Source: Alsobacter ponti (GTDB lineage: Bacteria > Pseudomonadota > Alphaproteobacteria > Rhizobiales > Beijerinckiaceae). From it: a DNA stretch of 64,000 nucleotides. Below the pieces are notes generated by a model. It ran no database searches. It was not told where the DNA came from and worked only from the letters and a program-made list of their open reading frames with translations. Where the stretch lies: positions 1-64,000 of the forward strand of contig NZ_JANCLU010000021.1 of NCBI RefSeq assembly GCF_024294805.1. The letters are read 5' to 3'. Position numbers and translations under genes: made by a program. This document shows, piece by piece, positions 10,880 to 21,747 of this stretch; within the stretch, counting starts at the first letter, position 1; each line of letters begins with the position of its first letter.

Positions 10880-12099
10880 ACACCGCCCTCCATACCTACC
10901 GATACGCGGCGCGGCTGCGCCACCGCGTTTACGCTCTTTTCGAGACGGCGGAGCCGACGGACCGCCTGTCGCGCTACGTCCACCGCTTCCTGATCGCCCT
11001 CGTCCTGGTCAGCGTCACGGCGACGATCCTGGAATCCGTTCCGGAACTCGAGGCCGCCCACAAGGCGGTCTTCAACGGGATCGAGCGGCTCACGATCGCG
11101 GTGTTTTCGGTCGAATACGCGCTTCGGCTTTGGGCGGCGGTCGACTACCCGCCCTATCGGCGGATGGGGGCGTGGCGGGCACGGCTCGCCTTCGCGCGCA
11201 CCGGCCCCGCGATCATCGACCTGCTGACGATCCTGCCGTTCTATTTGGCTCTTGTCGCGCCGGACATCGATCTTCGGGTGTTCGTGCTGCTGCGGCTAAT
11301 ACGCTTCCTCAAGCTGGCTCGGTATTCGCCCGGCATCAGGTCGCTGTACGAGGCGGTGTACGACGAGCGCCGGGCGCTGGCGGCGTGCCTCGTCATCCTG
11401 TTCGGGCTGGTGATCGGCACCGCCTCCGTGATGCACATGGCGGAGCGCGCCGCGCAGCCCGAGAAGTTCGGCACCATCCCGGATGCGATGTGGTGGGCCA
11501 TCGTCACGCTGGCGACGGTGGGCTACGGCGACGCCGTGCCGGTGACGCCGCTCGGCAAGGTGATCGCCTCGCTCACCGCGCTGATGGGCCTGGTCATGAT
11601 CGCGCTGCCCGTCGGCATCATCGCCACGGCCTTTGCGGAGGTGATCCACCGCCGCGAGTTCGTGGTGACCTGGGGCATGATCGCCCGCGTCCCGCTCTTC
11701 GCGGCGCTGTCGGCGGAGGAGGTGGCGGAGATCATGCGGCTCCTGCGCTCGCAGGCGGCCGAGCGTGGCAGCATCATCGTCCGGCGCGGCGACGTGGGCC
11801 ATTCGATGTATTTCATCGCGTCCGGCCAGGTGGAAATCGAATTGCCGGAGGGCGAGCGCCACGTGCTCGGCGACGGCCAGTTCTTCGGCGAAATCGCGGT
11901 GCTGAAAAATGCGCGGCGCACCGCCACCGTGCGCGCCACGGTGCGCACGCAACTGCTCGTGCTCGACGCCGCCGATCTGCGCGCCCTGATGCAGAAGCGG
12001 CCGGACATCGCGGAGAACATCCATCGCGTCGCGCGCGAGCGCGCCGCCAAGCGCGAGACGGTGCCCTCCGACGCCCCGCTCGATGCGCGCGACGACTGA
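10876..12099 (+). CDS. voltage-gated-type K+ channel with cyclic-nucleotide-binding domain (MlotiK1-like)
   Basis: This looks like a six-helix K+ channel of the cytoplasmic membrane with a C-terminal cyclic-nucleotide sensor. The selectivity filter TVGYGD is at residues 214-219, the S4-like segment [17 protein letters not shown] at about 134-150, and the pore-lining helix is [19 protein letters not shown]. The CNBD spans about 275-385, with a phosphate-binding cassette [15 protein letters not shown] near 338-352. The architecture matches MlotiK1 from Mesorhizobium, though it is longer at 407 residues. The GTG start overlaps the alaS stop (GTGA), so it is probably co-transcribed with alaS. No adenylate cyclase gene is nearby. 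Confidence 0.9.
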   Translation: MNTALHTYRYAARLRHRVYALFETAEPTDRLSRYVHRFLIALVLVSVTATILESVPELEAAHKAVFNGIERLTIAVFSVEYALRLWAAVDYPPYRRMGAWRARLAFARTGPAIIDLLTILPFYLALVAPDIDLRVFVLLRLIRFLKLARYSPGIRSLYEAVYDERRALAACLVILFGLVIGTASVMHMAERAAQPEKFGTIPDAMWWAIVTLATVGYGDAVPVTPLGKVIASLTALMGLVMIALPVGIIATAFAEVIHRREFVVTWGMIARVPLFAALSAEEVAEIMRLLRSQAAERGSIIVRRGDVGHSMYFIASGQVEIELPEGERHVLGDGQFFGEIAVLKNARRTATVRATVRTQLLVLDAADLRALMQKRPDIAENIHRVARERAAKRETVPSDAPLDARDD

Positions 12100-12118
12100 C
12101 TGACGCCGCTGACGGCGC

Positions 12119-12562
12119 TCAGGGCGGCGTGGCGCGCGGCCGCATCCGCGCCAGGTCCTCGGGCGAAGCGAACTGGTCGGTCCGTTCGCCCGGCAGGCCG
12201 TCGAGCGTGTGGATGAACGGCAGCTTGGACTCGACGCCGAAGGCCTTGAGCGGCGGGGCGACGGTGGGGTCGTCGAGCGATCCGAGCGAGATCGCGATCC
12301 GGTCCGTGCCGAGGTAGTGGAAGGTCAGCGGCGTGCCGCAGGCGGCGCAGAAACCGCGCTCGGCGGCCTCGGACGACCGGTAGATCGAGGGCCGGCCGCG
12401 CGTCCACGCGATGCGGTCCAGCTTCACGCTGGCCAGCGCCGCAAAGAAATTGCCGAACGCCTTCTGGCACATGCGGCAATGGCAGATATGCGCGTTGTAG
12501 GGCTGCATGGAGAGGCGGTAGCGCACCGCGCCGCACTGGCAGCCTCCGGTCAGGTCCGTCAT
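12119..12562 (-). CDS. GFA-family (glutathione-dependent formaldehyde-activating-like) protein
   Basis: Proteins of the GFA fold bind zinc through cysteine pairs; a minority act on the glutathione-formaldehyde adduct, and most have no proven activity. The 147-residue product shows the expected ligands: GGCQCGAVRY at the N terminus, CHCRMCQKAFG around residues 31-41, and FCAACGTPLTF around 71-81. The ATG at 12562 has a GGAGGAGGAG ribosome-binding site. It is a cytosolic protein, convergent with the K+ channel gene and downstream of the icd terminator, so it is probably transcribed alone. Confidence 0.88.
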   Translation of the reverse strand: MTDLTGGCQCGAVRYRLSMQPYNAHICHCRMCQKAFGNFFAALASVKLDRIAWTRGRPSIYRSSEAAERGFCAACGTPLTFHYLGTDRIAISLGSLDDPTVAPPLKAFGVESKLPFIHTLDGLPGERTDQFASPEDLARMRPRATPP

Positions 12563-12635
12563 CTCTCCTCCTCCGGCGCGAGCTTCGGCCCGCATGATGC
12601 GGACACTGGGGCGGGGGAGGCCGGGGCACAACAGA

Positions 12636-12663
12636 AAAGGCCCGGCGCGGGGGCCGGGCCTTT
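12636..12663 (-). terminator. rho-independent terminator of icd
   Basis: A perfect 11-bp stem (AAAGGCCCGGC / GCCGGGCCTTT) with a 6-base loop ends in TTTT on the minus strand, 21 bases past the icd stop. Confidence 0.85.
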
Positions 12664-12684
12664 CGAACGCGTCGGGGCGGCGGA

Positions 12685-13899
12685 TCAGGCCGCCATCGCC
12701 TTGCGCAGGTTCTCGTCGATCTTGTCGAGGAAGCCCGTGGTCGACAGCCATTTCTGGTCGGCGCCCACCAGCAGGGCGAGGTCCTTGGTCATGAAGCCGG
12801 CCTCGACCGTGTCCACGCAGACCTTCTCCAGGGTCGCGGCGAACTTCGCCAGCGCGGCGTTGTCGTCGAGCTTGGCGCGATGGGCGAGGCCCCGCGTCCA
12901 GGCGAAGATCGAGGCGATGGAGTTGGTGGAGGTCTCCTTGCCCTTCTGGTGCTCGCGGTAGTGGCGCGTCACGGTGCCGTGCGCGGCCTCCGACTCTACG
13001 ATCTTGCCGTCGGGCGTCATCAGCACCGAGGTCATCAGGCCGAGCGAGCCGAAGCCCTGCGCGACGATGTCGGACTGCACGTCGCCGTCGTAGTTCTTGC
13101 ACGCCCAGACATAGCCGCCGGACCACTTCAGCGCCGAGGCGACCATGTCGTCGATCAGGCGATGCTCGTAGACGAGGCCCAGCGCGTCGAACTTCGACTT
13201 GAACTCGCTGTCGAAGACCTCCTGGAACAGGTCCTTGAAGCGGCCGTCATAGGCCTTGAGGATGGTGTTCTTGGTCGAGAGATAGACCGGATACTTGCGG
13301 TTCAGCCCGTAGTTGAAGGAGGCGCGGGCGAATTCGCGGATCGAGTCGTCGAGGTTGTACATCGCCATGGCGACGCCGGCGTCCGGGAACTTGAACACCT
13401 CCTTCTCGATGACCGTGCCGTCCTCGCCCTCGAACTTGATGGTCAGGCGGCCCTTGCCGGGCACCTTGAAGTCCGTCGCGCGGTACTGGTCGCCGAAGGC
13501 GTGACGGCCGACGACGATCGGCTGCGTCCAGCCCGGCACGAGGCGCGGCACGTTCTTGCAGATGATCGGCTCGCGGAAGATGACGCCGCCCAGGATGTTG
13601 CGGATCGTCCCGTTCGGCGACTTCCACATCTCCTTGAGATTGAACTCCTTCACGCGCGCCTCGTCGGGCGTGATGGTGGCGCACTTCACGCCGACGCCGA
13701 CCTTCTTGATGGCGTTGGCGGCGTCGACGGTCACCTGGTCGGCCGTGGCGTCACGATGCTCGACGCCCAGGTCGAAATACATCAGGTCGATGTCGAGATA
13801 GGGGTGGATCAGCTTGTCCTTGATGTACTGCCAGATGATCCGGGTCATCTCGTCGCCGTCGAGCTCGACAACCGGATTGGCCACCTTGATCTTCGCCAT
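12685..13899 (-). CDS. icd: NADP-dependent isocitrate dehydrogenase
   Basis: This enzyme oxidatively decarboxylates isocitrate to 2-oxoglutarate in the TCA cycle and yields NADPH. The 404-residue length and sequence ([20 protein letters not shown], then [14 protein letters not shown]-like strands, [16 protein letters not shown], and the C-terminal [12 protein letters not shown]) match the eukaryote-like type found in alphaproteobacteria rather than the E. coli type. The substrate-binding segment SPNGTIRN is present. The ATG at 13899 has AAAGGTGGAC just upstream. It is monocistronic, with a strong terminator. Confidence 0.97.
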   Translation of the reverse strand: MAKIKVANPVVELDGDEMTRIIWQYIKDKLIHPYLDIDLMYFDLGVEHRDATADQVTVDAANAIKKVGVGVKCATITPDEARVKEFNLKEMWKSPNGTIRNILGGVIFREPIICKNVPRLVPGWTQPIVVGRHAFGDQYRATDFKVPGKGRLTIKFEGEDGTVIEKEVFKFPDAGVAMAMYNLDDSIREFARASFNYGLNRKYPVYLSTKNTILKAYDGRFKDLFQEVFDSEFKSKFDALGLVYEHRLIDDMVASALKWSGGYVWACKNYDGDVQSDIVAQGFGSLGLMTSVLMTPDGKIVESEAAHGTVTRHYREHQKGKETSTNSIASIFAWTRGLAHRAKLDDNAALAKFAATLEKVCVDTVEAGFMTKDLALLVGADQKWLSTTGFLDKIDENLRKAMAA

Positions 13900-14128
13900 C
13901 GTCCACCTTTCGCGTTTCCGGGGCTTCCGCCGTGGGGCGGCTGCGTCGGACGCCCTCATATCATCGCCCCGCGGGGCGGCAAAGCGCGCCTTTCGTGCAA
14001 GCCGACGAACGGGCTGGACCTTTGGACAGGGCCGTGGAAAACGCGATGCCCCCTCCCGCCCGGGTGGAATTTCCCGTAAACCGGGGCGCATCCGGCCCCG
14101 GCCGGCCCACGATACGCGAGCTGCCTGA

Positions 14129-14977
14129 ATGCCCGGAGCCGGAACCGACCACACGCGGCCGCCGATCGGGGGAGGGCCCGCCGTCATCCTGGTCGAGCCG
14201 CAGCTCGGCGAGAACATCGGCATGGCCGCGCGCGCCATGGCGAATTTCGGGCTGGACGACATGCGGCTCGTGCGCCCGCGCGAACGCTGGCTGCACGCCA
14301 AGACACGGGCGGCGGCGGCCGGGGCGGAGTACATCCTGGACAAGGCCACGACGTACGACACGGTGCGGGACGCGGTGGCGTCGCTCTCCTTCGTCTACGC
14401 CACCACGGCGCGCGAGCGCGGCCAGGGCAAGATCGTCGTCGGCCCGCGCGAGGCCGGGGCCGCCATGCAGGCGCGCGTCGCGGCGGGGCAGAGCGTCGGC
14501 GTGCTGTTCGGACGCGAGCGCACGGGGCTCGAGAACGACGACATCGCGCTCGCCGACGAGATCCTCACCTATCCGGTCAACCCGGCCTATGCCTCTCTCA
14601 ACCTGTCCCAAGCGGTGCTGCTGCTCGGCTTCGCCTGGCGCGACGCGGCGGAAGCGCCGTTGCCCTTCGCGTTCAAGCCGAAATGGCCGCCGGCCCCCCG
14701 CGAGATGGTGCTGTCCTTCTTCGATTATCTGGAGGAGCAGCTCGATGCGCGCGGCTTCTTCCGCCCGGCGGGCAAGCGGCCGGTGATGGCGCGCAACCTG
14801 CGCAACATGTTCCACCGCATGAACCTGTCGGAGCAGGACGTGCGCACGCTGCGCGGCATGGTGGTGCGCCTGATCGAGGGGCCGCGCGAGCCGCAGACGC
14901 GCAAGCGGACCGGCCCGAAGCAGACGCCGAAGGGCGCGCGCTCGCAGGACCTGATGCGCCGGGACGACGGCGAATGA
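14129..14977 (+). CDS. trmJ: SPOUT-family tRNA/rRNA 2'-O-methyltransferase, TrmJ-like
   Basis: Members of this family transfer a methyl group from S-adenosylmethionine to the ribose 2'-OH of a tRNA nucleotide (Cm32/Um32 for TrmJ). The 282-residue product has the expected conserved blocks: [20 protein letters not shown] and NFGLDD near residues 19-47, [16 protein letters not shown] near 129-144, and the trefoil-knot motif [12 protein letters not shown] near 157-168. The C terminus is basic ([17 protein letters not shown]), which would suit RNA contact. It overlaps the next gene by four bases (ATGA). The family call is firm; the exact target nucleotide is inferred. Confidence 0.87.
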   Translation: MPGAGTDHTRPPIGGGPAVILVEPQLGENIGMAARAMANFGLDDMRLVRPRERWLHAKTRAAAAGAEYILDKATTYDTVRDAVASLSFVYATTARERGQGKIVVGPREAGAAMQARVAAGQSVGVLFGRERTGLENDDIALADEILTYPVNPAYASLNLSQAVLLLGFAWRDAAEAPLPFAFKPKWPPAPREMVLSFFDYLEEQLDARGFFRPAGKRPVMARNLRNMFHRMNLSEQDVRTLRGMVVRLIEGPREPQTRKRTGPKQTPKGARSQDLMRRDDGE

Positions 14978-16215
14978 GCACGGCCCTGTGCGACGTCGTG
15001 GTCGTCGGCGCCGGGGCGGCCGGGCTCGCCGCGGGCCGGGCGCTGATCGAGGCGGGTCTGGACATCCGCATTGTCGAGGCGCGCACCCGGGCCGGCGGAC
15101 GGGCCTTCACCGACAGCGTGGTCGGCCAGCCCTTCGACGCCGGCGCCGCCTATATCCACTTCGCGGACCGCAATCCGTGGGTGGCGCTGGCGGCTGAATT
15201 CGGCGTGACGCTGGAGAAGCATCGCGGATGGGGCGGCGGCGTCGCGTTCCGCGACGGGCGGCGTCTCGACGCCGGGGCGACCGCGGCGCGGCGAGCGGGG
15301 ATGGCGCAGTTCTGGGACGCCATGGAGACCGCGCGGGAGGAACAGCCGGCGTCCGGCGCGTCGCTGGGCGACCTCACGGCGGGGCTGTCGGAGGGGGCGC
15401 GCGACGCCGCGCTGCGCTTCGGCCAGCACGCCATCGGGGAGGAGCCGGAGCGCATCGACCTCGCCGACCTGATCGCCCAGTGGGAAGGGCCGGATCTCGT
15501 CGCGCCGGGCGGCTACGGACACCTCGTCGCGGCCGCGGCGCGCGACCTGCCCGTGAGCTACGGCGTCCAGGTCACGCGCATCGACTGGAGCGGCAAGACC
15601 GTGCTTGTGGAGACGACCCAGGGCGCGCTGCGGGCGCGGCACGTGGTCGTCACCGTTCCCGTCGGCGTGCTGCGGGCCGGCGGCATCGCGTTCGCCCCGG
15701 CGCTGCCCGCCGCCACGCGCGACGCCCTCTCCGGCATGACGATGGGCGTGCTGAGCAAGGTGGCGCTGGCGTTCGACGGCGCGCGGTTCGGCTGGCCCGC
15801 TCCGAGCGACGCCTACGCGCTCGGCACGGGGTTCAACTTCGAGCTCTTCCCGTTCGGCCGCGACCTCGTGATCGCCACGCTCGGCGGCGACGTCGCGCGC
15901 GACCTGATGGGCCAGGGGGACGAGGCGGCCATCGCGGCGACGCTGGACGTGTTCGCCTCCATCGTCGGCGGCGAGGCGCGCCAGCGCTTCGTCGCCGGGC
16001 GAACGGCGGCGTGGATGCGCGACCCCTTCGCGGAGGGCGGCTATTCGGTGGTGCGGCCCGGGCACGGCGGCGCGCGCGCGGCGTTGCGCGAGCCGGTGGG
16101 CGGGCGCGTGCGATTCGCCGGGGAGGCCACGGCCGAAGGCGGGTCGATGACCGTGGGCGGCGCGACGCTGGAAGGGCGGCGCGCGGCGGCGGAGATCGTC
16201 GAGGCGCTCGCCTGA
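14974..16215 (+). CDS. FAD-dependent amine oxidase (flavin monoamine oxidase family)
   Basis: This is a flavoenzyme of the amine oxidase/MAO family that should oxidise an amine or amino acid with FAD. The N-terminal dinucleotide-binding motif VVVVGAGAAGLAAGRAL is followed by the GG motif EARTRAGGRAFTD at residues about 35-47. The C-terminal FAD motif lies in GRVRFAGEATAEGGSMTVGGATLEGRRAA. The 413-residue length is normal. The ATG at 14974 overlaps the trmJ stop. There is no signal peptide, so a cytosolic enzyme is expected. The substrate cannot be told from the sequence. Confidence 0.85.
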   Translation: MSTALCDVVVVGAGAAGLAAGRALIEAGLDIRIVEARTRAGGRAFTDSVVGQPFDAGAAYIHFADRNPWVALAAEFGVTLEKHRGWGGGVAFRDGRRLDAGATAARRAGMAQFWDAMETAREEQPASGASLGDLTAGLSEGARDAALRFGQHAIGEEPERIDLADLIAQWEGPDLVAPGGYGHLVAAAARDLPVSYGVQVTRIDWSGKTVLVETTQGALRARHVVVTVPVGVLRAGGIAFAPALPAATRDALSGMTMGVLSKVALAFDGARFGWPAPSDAYALGTGFNFELFPFGRDLVIATLGGDVARDLMGQGDEAAIAATLDVFASIVGGEARQRFVAGRTAAWMRDPFAEGGYSVVRPGHGGARAALREPVGGRVRFAGEATAEGGSMTVGGATLEGRRAAAEIVEALA

Positions 16216-16255
16216 GCGCTTGCGGGCGAGGCGCGGCTCTTCCAAACTTCGCCCC

Positions 16256-17257
16256 ATGCAGAATCTGATCACCGACGTTCCCGGCGTTCTCGTCGGCAAT
16301 GCCGACGACCGGGAGCGGGCCACCGGCGTCTCCGTCGTCCTGTTCGAGGAGGCCGCCGCCGCCGCCGTCTCCATCCTCGGCGGCGCGCCGGGCGTGCGCG
16401 ACACGGCCCTGCTCGAGCCCGAGATGACGGTCGAGACGGTCGACGCCATCGTCCTGTCGGGCGGCTCCGCGTTCGGGCTGGACGCCGCCGGCGGGGTGAT
16501 GGCCGTGCTGGTCGAGCGCGGGCGCGGCTTTCGCGTCGGCGATGCGCTGGTGCCCATCGTGCCGCAGGCCATCCTGTTCGACCTGCTCAACGGCGGCGAC
16601 AAGGCCTGGGGCCGCAAGCCGCCGTTCTTCGATCTCGGCGCGGCGGCGTGCGAGGCCGCCTCGGCCGGCTTCCGGCTCGGCACGGCGGGCGCGGGCTACG
16701 GCGCGACGACGGCGACGCTGAAGGGCGGGCTCGGCTCCGCCAGCGCCGTCACCGAAAGCGGGTTCGTGGTCGGCGCGCTCGTGGCCGTGAACGCGGTCGG
16801 CACGGCGACGATGGGGGAGGGGCCGCATTTCTGGGCCGCGCCCTACGAGCAAAACGCCGAGTTCGGCGGGATCGGCTGGCCCTACGCGCGGCCGAAGGAC
16901 GCGCTGGTCCCCCGGCTCAAGGGCGGGCCGGGCCGCAACACCACCATCGCGGTCGTGGCCACCGACGCGCGGCTCGGCAAGGCTCAGGCCAAGCGTATCG
17001 CCAACGCCGCGCATGACGGGCTCGCGCGGGCGCTGCGCCCCGCGCACACCCCGCTCGACGGCGACATCGTCTTCGCCGCCGGCACGGGCCGGCGCGAGGT
17101 GGCGGGCCCGATGGCGCTCAACGAGATCGCCATGGCGGCGTCCGACGTGCTCGCCCGCGCCGTCGCGCGCGGTGTCTACGAGGCGACCGCGCTGCCCTAC
17201 CCGGGCGCGCTGCCGGCGTGGAAGGACCGCTTCGGCCGCATCATGGTTTCGCCCTGA
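16256..17257 (+). CDS. P1 family (DmpA/NylC-like) N-terminal nucleophile peptidase or amidase
   Basis: P1-family enzymes are made as one chain that cuts itself to expose a Ser or Thr nucleophile. They act as beta-peptidyl or D-aminopeptidases or as amide hydrolases. The 333-residue product has the family start (ITDVPGVLVGNADD), VLSGGSAFGLDAAGGVM and the GTAGAGYGATTATLKGGLGS region. The probable self-cleavage site is Asn228-Thr229 in GRNTTIAVVATDA, by analogy to NylC. No signal peptide is visible. It lies 40 bases after the amine oxidase gene, so the two may be co-transcribed and could handle related amine or amide compounds (inference). Confidence 0.85.
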   Translation: MQNLITDVPGVLVGNADDRERATGVSVVLFEEAAAAAVSILGGAPGVRDTALLEPEMTVETVDAIVLSGGSAFGLDAAGGVMAVLVERGRGFRVGDALVPIVPQAILFDLLNGGDKAWGRKPPFFDLGAAACEAASAGFRLGTAGAGYGATTATLKGGLGSASAVTESGFVVGALVAVNAVGTATMGEGPHFWAAPYEQNAEFGGIGWPYARPKDALVPRLKGGPGRNTTIAVVATDARLGKAQAKRIANAAHDGLARALRPAHTPLDGDIVFAAGTGRREVAGPMALNEIAMAASDVLARAVARGVYEATALPYPGALPAWKDRFGRIMVSP

Positions 17258-17275
17258 GCGACGTCGCTCGTCCGC

Positions 17276-18517
17276 TCAGAACCGGTCGGCCCGATAGGGG
17301 CGGGGGTCGGTGAACGGCGTTTCGCCCGTGAGCATCTCGGCGATGAGCCGCCCGGTGACGGCCGACAGCGTCAGGCCGTGATGGGCGTGGCCGAAGGCGA
17401 ACCAGAGGCCCTTGTGCGCCGGAGCCGGCCCGATCACCGGCACCATGTCCGGCGTGCAGGGCCGGCTGCCCATCCACGGAGCGGAGTCGACGCGCCCGTC
17501 GAGCGGGAACAGGCGGCGCGCGTGCGGCTCGGTCCGCGCGATCTGCACCGGCGAGGGCGGCGCGTCGCGGTCGGCGAACTCCGCGCCGGTGGTGAGGCGA
17601 ATGCCCCGCGCCATCGGCGCGAGCACGTAGCCGTTGTCGCTGTCGAACACGGTGTGGTTGAGCACGGCGTTCCCGGCCGGGCGATAATGCATGTGGTAGC
17701 CGCGCTTGACCGCCATCGGCAGCCTGTATCCCAGCGGCCGATACACCACGTCCGACCACGGGCCGAGCGCCACCACCACGTCGCGGGCGGTCACCGTGCC
17801 CGCCTCGGTGCGAACGGTCCAGCCGCCCGCGCCGGCCTGCGCCAGGGTGCGAGCGTCGCCGGAGAGGAACCCGCCCCCGCGGGCCTCGAACAGGTGCAGG
17901 TAGGCGCGCGACAGCGCGCCGGGGTCAATCACGTTCACCGGGTCCTTGAAGTGGATGCCGCCCCGCACGCCCTCGCTCAGGTGCGGCTCCATGGCGCGCA
18001 CGCCGGCGTCGTCGAGGAAGTCGACGGTGAGGCCGAACGGCGCGAGTTCCTTCGCCTCCGCGATGGCCTCGGCCAGCTTCTCGTCGGAGCGGAACAGCTT
18101 GAGCCAGCCCGTGCGGCGCAGCAGATGGCCGGCTTCCGCCGCCTCCACCAGCGGCTCGTGCTCGGCGACGCAGCGCTCGATCAGCGGCAGTGCGGCCCGC
18201 ATCGCCGCCTCGTGGCCGGCCGGCGACGAGGCGCGCCAGTAGCGGAACATGAACGGCGCGATCTTCGGCAGCGTGGAGAGGTGGTAGTAGGCCTCCGGCG
18301 TGGTGTTGAGCGCGTACTTGAACAGGTCGCGCCAGCGCCGGGGAAACGCATAAGGATAGATCGAGGCCCGCTCGATGATGCCGGCATTGCCAAAACTGGT
18401 GCCCTCGCCGGGGACGGACCGGTCGACGAGCGCCACCGAGCGGCCTTTTTCCTGGATCTTGAGGGCGGTGGCGAGCCCGACGATGCCGGCCCCCAGAACT
18501 ACGACGTCACGCTGCAT
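17276..18517 (-). CDS. FAD-dependent D-amino-acid dehydrogenase-like oxidoreductase (DadA-like)
   Basis: A DAO-family flavoprotein, probably oxidising a D-amino acid or a secondary amine to an imino acid. The Rossmann motif VVVLGAGIVGLATALKIQEKG starts at residue 4 and is followed by VDRSVPGEGTSFGNAG. The C terminus has the family pattern DMVPVIGPAP, then FAFGHAHHGLTLSAVTGRLIAEM. It is 413 residues long. I prefer the ATG at 18517; a TTG frame extends 14 codons further without added similarity. It is convergent with the P1 peptidase and divergent from the BASS-like transporter, and resembles the second DAO gene at 36177-37412. Confidence 0.85.
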   Translation of the reverse strand: MQRDVVVLGAGIVGLATALKIQEKGRSVALVDRSVPGEGTSFGNAGIIERASIYPYAFPRRWRDLFKYALNTTPEAYYHLSTLPKIAPFMFRYWRASSPAGHEAAMRAALPLIERCVAEHEPLVEAAEAGHLLRRTGWLKLFRSDEKLAEAIAEAKELAPFGLTVDFLDDAGVRAMEPHLSEGVRGGIHFKDPVNVIDPGALSRAYLHLFEARGGGFLSGDARTLAQAGAGGWTVRTEAGTVTARDVVVALGPWSDVVYRPLGYRLPMAVKRGYHMHYRPAGNAVLNHTVFDSDNGYVLAPMARGIRLTTGAEFADRDAPPSPVQIARTEPHARRLFPLDGRVDSAPWMGSRPCTPDMVPVIGPAPAHKGLWFAFGHAHHGLTLSAVTGRLIAEMLTGETPFTDPRPYRADRF

Positions 18518-18639
18518 TGAAATCTTCGCTGTCCAATTGTCGTTCTCGATCGCCGACAATAAGGAGACGGAGGGCGTCCGTCACGTCCCGCCCAGCCCAC
18601 GCATGCCTGCCAAGCCTCAGACAGGACCAGCCCCCGCCA

Positions 18640-19614
18640 ATGCCCCTGTTCCTGTCCCCCGTTTCCAAGGGCCTCGCGTGGCTGGGACGCCATGGGGCGG
18701 CGGGCTTCGCGGTCTCGATCTTCCTCGGCCTGGCGCTGCCGTGGCTCGCCTCCAGCTTCCGGCCGTTCCTGCCGGCCTCGATCTTCCTGTTCGTCACCCT
18801 GTCCTTCGCGCGGGCGGATTTCGCCGGGGTGCGGCGGGTGATGCGCAGGCCGGCGATGATGGCCGCCACATCGGTGTGGATGGTGCTCGCCATGCCGGCG
18901 CTGATCGGCATCGGGTTGGCGGCGATCGGCCGCGGCGCGGTGGAGCCCGGCCTGCTGCTCGGCATCGCCCTGGTCGCGGCCGCTCCGCCGCTGATGGGTT
19001 TTCCGGCCTACGCGGCGCTGCTCGGCCTCGACAACAGCCTCGGCATCGCCCTTCTCGTGATCACGCTGGCCGTCACGCCCTTCGTCGCGCCGCCGCTGGC
19101 GAGCTTCGTCGCGGGCAGCGCGGTGCCCATCGACTCGGTCGTGCTGGGGGTGCGGCTGTTCGGTCTGCTCGCCGGCGCCGGCGGTGCGGCGCTGCTGCTG
19201 CGCCGGATCGCCGGCCCGGAGCGCCTCGCGGCGGCGCGCCACCAGCTCGATGGCGTGTTCGTGCTCATCTATTTCTTCTTCGCCATCGCGGCGATGGATG
19301 GGGTGATCGGGCAGACGCTGGCCGATCCCCTGCGCACCGTGCTCTACCTCGCCGTCGGCTCGGGCCTGGCATTGCTCGGCCTCGGGGCGGCGATGCTGGC
19401 GCTGCGTTCGCTCGGCGCGGGAGAGGCGTTCGTCCTGGGCCTGGGCACCGGCATGCGCAACACCGGGCTGCTGGTGGGCGCGATGGGCGCGGCGTGCCCA
19501 CCCGACACCTACCTGTTCTTCGCCCTGCTGCAATTTCCCATCTATCTCGCGCCCTTCGTGATGGCGCCGCTCGCCCTCGTGGTGGCCCGGCGCGCGGCGC
19601 AGGCGAAAGGCTGA
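18640..19614 (+). CDS. bile acid:sodium symporter-like (BASS/SBF superfamily) membrane transporter
   Basis: A polytopic inner-membrane protein of 324 residues with eight to ten hydrophobic helices, resembling the BASS/SBF-like superfamily of sodium-coupled organic-anion carriers. Supporting segments are [22 protein letters not shown] in the middle, which resembles a crossover motif, and the late [19 protein letters not shown]. The ATG at 18640 lacks a strong Shine-Dalgarno. It is divergent from the DadA-like gene with 122 bases between starts, so a shared regulated promoter and a common substrate are plausible. The substrate is unknown. Confidence 0.7.
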   Translation: MPLFLSPVSKGLAWLGRHGAAGFAVSIFLGLALPWLASSFRPFLPASIFLFVTLSFARADFAGVRRVMRRPAMMAATSVWMVLAMPALIGIGLAAIGRGAVEPGLLLGIALVAAAPPLMGFPAYAALLGLDNSLGIALLVITLAVTPFVAPPLASFVAGSAVPIDSVVLGVRLFGLLAGAGGAALLLRRIAGPERLAAARHQLDGVFVLIYFFFAIAAMDGVIGQTLADPLRTVLYLAVGSGLALLGLGAAMLALRSLGAGEAFVLGLGTGMRNTGLLVGAMGAACPPDTYLFFALLQFPIYLAPFVMAPLALVVARRAAQAKG

Positions 19615-19687
19615 ATCCGGGCCGAATTCCCCGGATTCTCCGTCGCCCGCGTTGCGTCGGCGGGCCGGGAGTGCTACCCGCCGCGTC

Positions 19688-20407
19688 ATGACCAGCGCGC
19701 CCTCCGCCACCGCCGCCCCGCAAGGGGAGCGTCCGCTCATCATCGCGCCGTCGATGCTCGCCTCGGACTTCGCCCGCCTGGGCGAGGAAATCCGCGCCGT
19801 CGAGCAGGCCGGCGCCGACTGGATCCATCTTGACGTCATGGACGGGCATTTCGTGCCCAACATCACGTTCGGGCCGGACGTGATCCGCGCCATGCGGCCG
19901 CACACGAAGCTGCCGTTCGACGTGCATCTGATGATCGCGCCGGTGGACCCCTATCTCGAAGCTTTCGCCAAGGCCGGGGCGGACATCATCACCATCCACG
20001 CGGAGGCCGGACCGCACCTGCATCGCTCGCTGCAGGCGATCCGCCAGCTCGGCAAGAAAGCCGGCGTGGTGATCAACCCGGCGACGCCGGAAAGCGTGCT
20101 GGAGTACGTGATCGACCGCGTCGACCTCATCCTGCTGATGACGGTGAACCCCGGCTTCGGCGGGCAGGCCTTCATCCCCGAGGTGGTGGACAAGGTGTCG
20201 CGCGTGCGCGCCCTGATTGGCCACCGGCCCATCGACCTGGAGATCGACGGCGGCGTGACGCCCGAGACCGCGCCGCTGGTGACCGCGGCGGGCGCGAACG
20301 CGCTGGTCGCGGGCTCCGCCGTGTTCAAGGGCGGCAGCCCGGAAGCCTACACCGCCAACATCGCCGCGATCCGCGACGCGGCGCGCGCCGCCGCGCCCCG
20401 CGCCTGA
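19688..20407 (+). CDS. rpe: ribulose-phosphate 3-epimerase
   Basis: Rpe interconverts ribulose 5-phosphate and xylulose 5-phosphate in the pentose phosphate and Calvin pathways. The 239-residue TIM barrel shows [17 protein letters not shown], the metal and catalytic signature [16 protein letters not shown] around residues 47-62, the DVHLMI strand, [13 protein letters not shown] and [11 protein letters not shown]. There is a roughly 15-residue Ala/Pro-rich N-terminal extension before the barrel, but the ATG at 19688 is the only good start. It is followed 25 bases later by purB, probably on the same transcript. Confidence 0.96.
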   Translation: MTSAPSATAAPQGERPLIIAPSMLASDFARLGEEIRAVEQAGADWIHLDVMDGHFVPNITFGPDVIRAMRPHTKLPFDVHLMIAPVDPYLEAFAKAGADIITIHAEAGPHLHRSLQAIRQLGKKAGVVINPATPESVLEYVIDRVDLILLMTVNPGFGGQAFIPEVVDKVSRVRALIGHRPIDLEIDGGVTPETAPLVTAAGANALVAGSAVFKGGSPEAYTANIAAIRDAARAAAPRA

Positions 20408-20432
20408 CACTCGAGCTTCGGAAGGACCCGCC

Positions 20433-21740
<1,308 letters not shown>

Positions 21741-21747
21741 GGGCCGA

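Noticed and set aside
11676-12099. The channel's cyclic-nucleotide domain as a separate Crp-type regulator gene
   Set aside because: It is in frame with the pore helices with no intervening start and lacks a helix-turn-helix domain.
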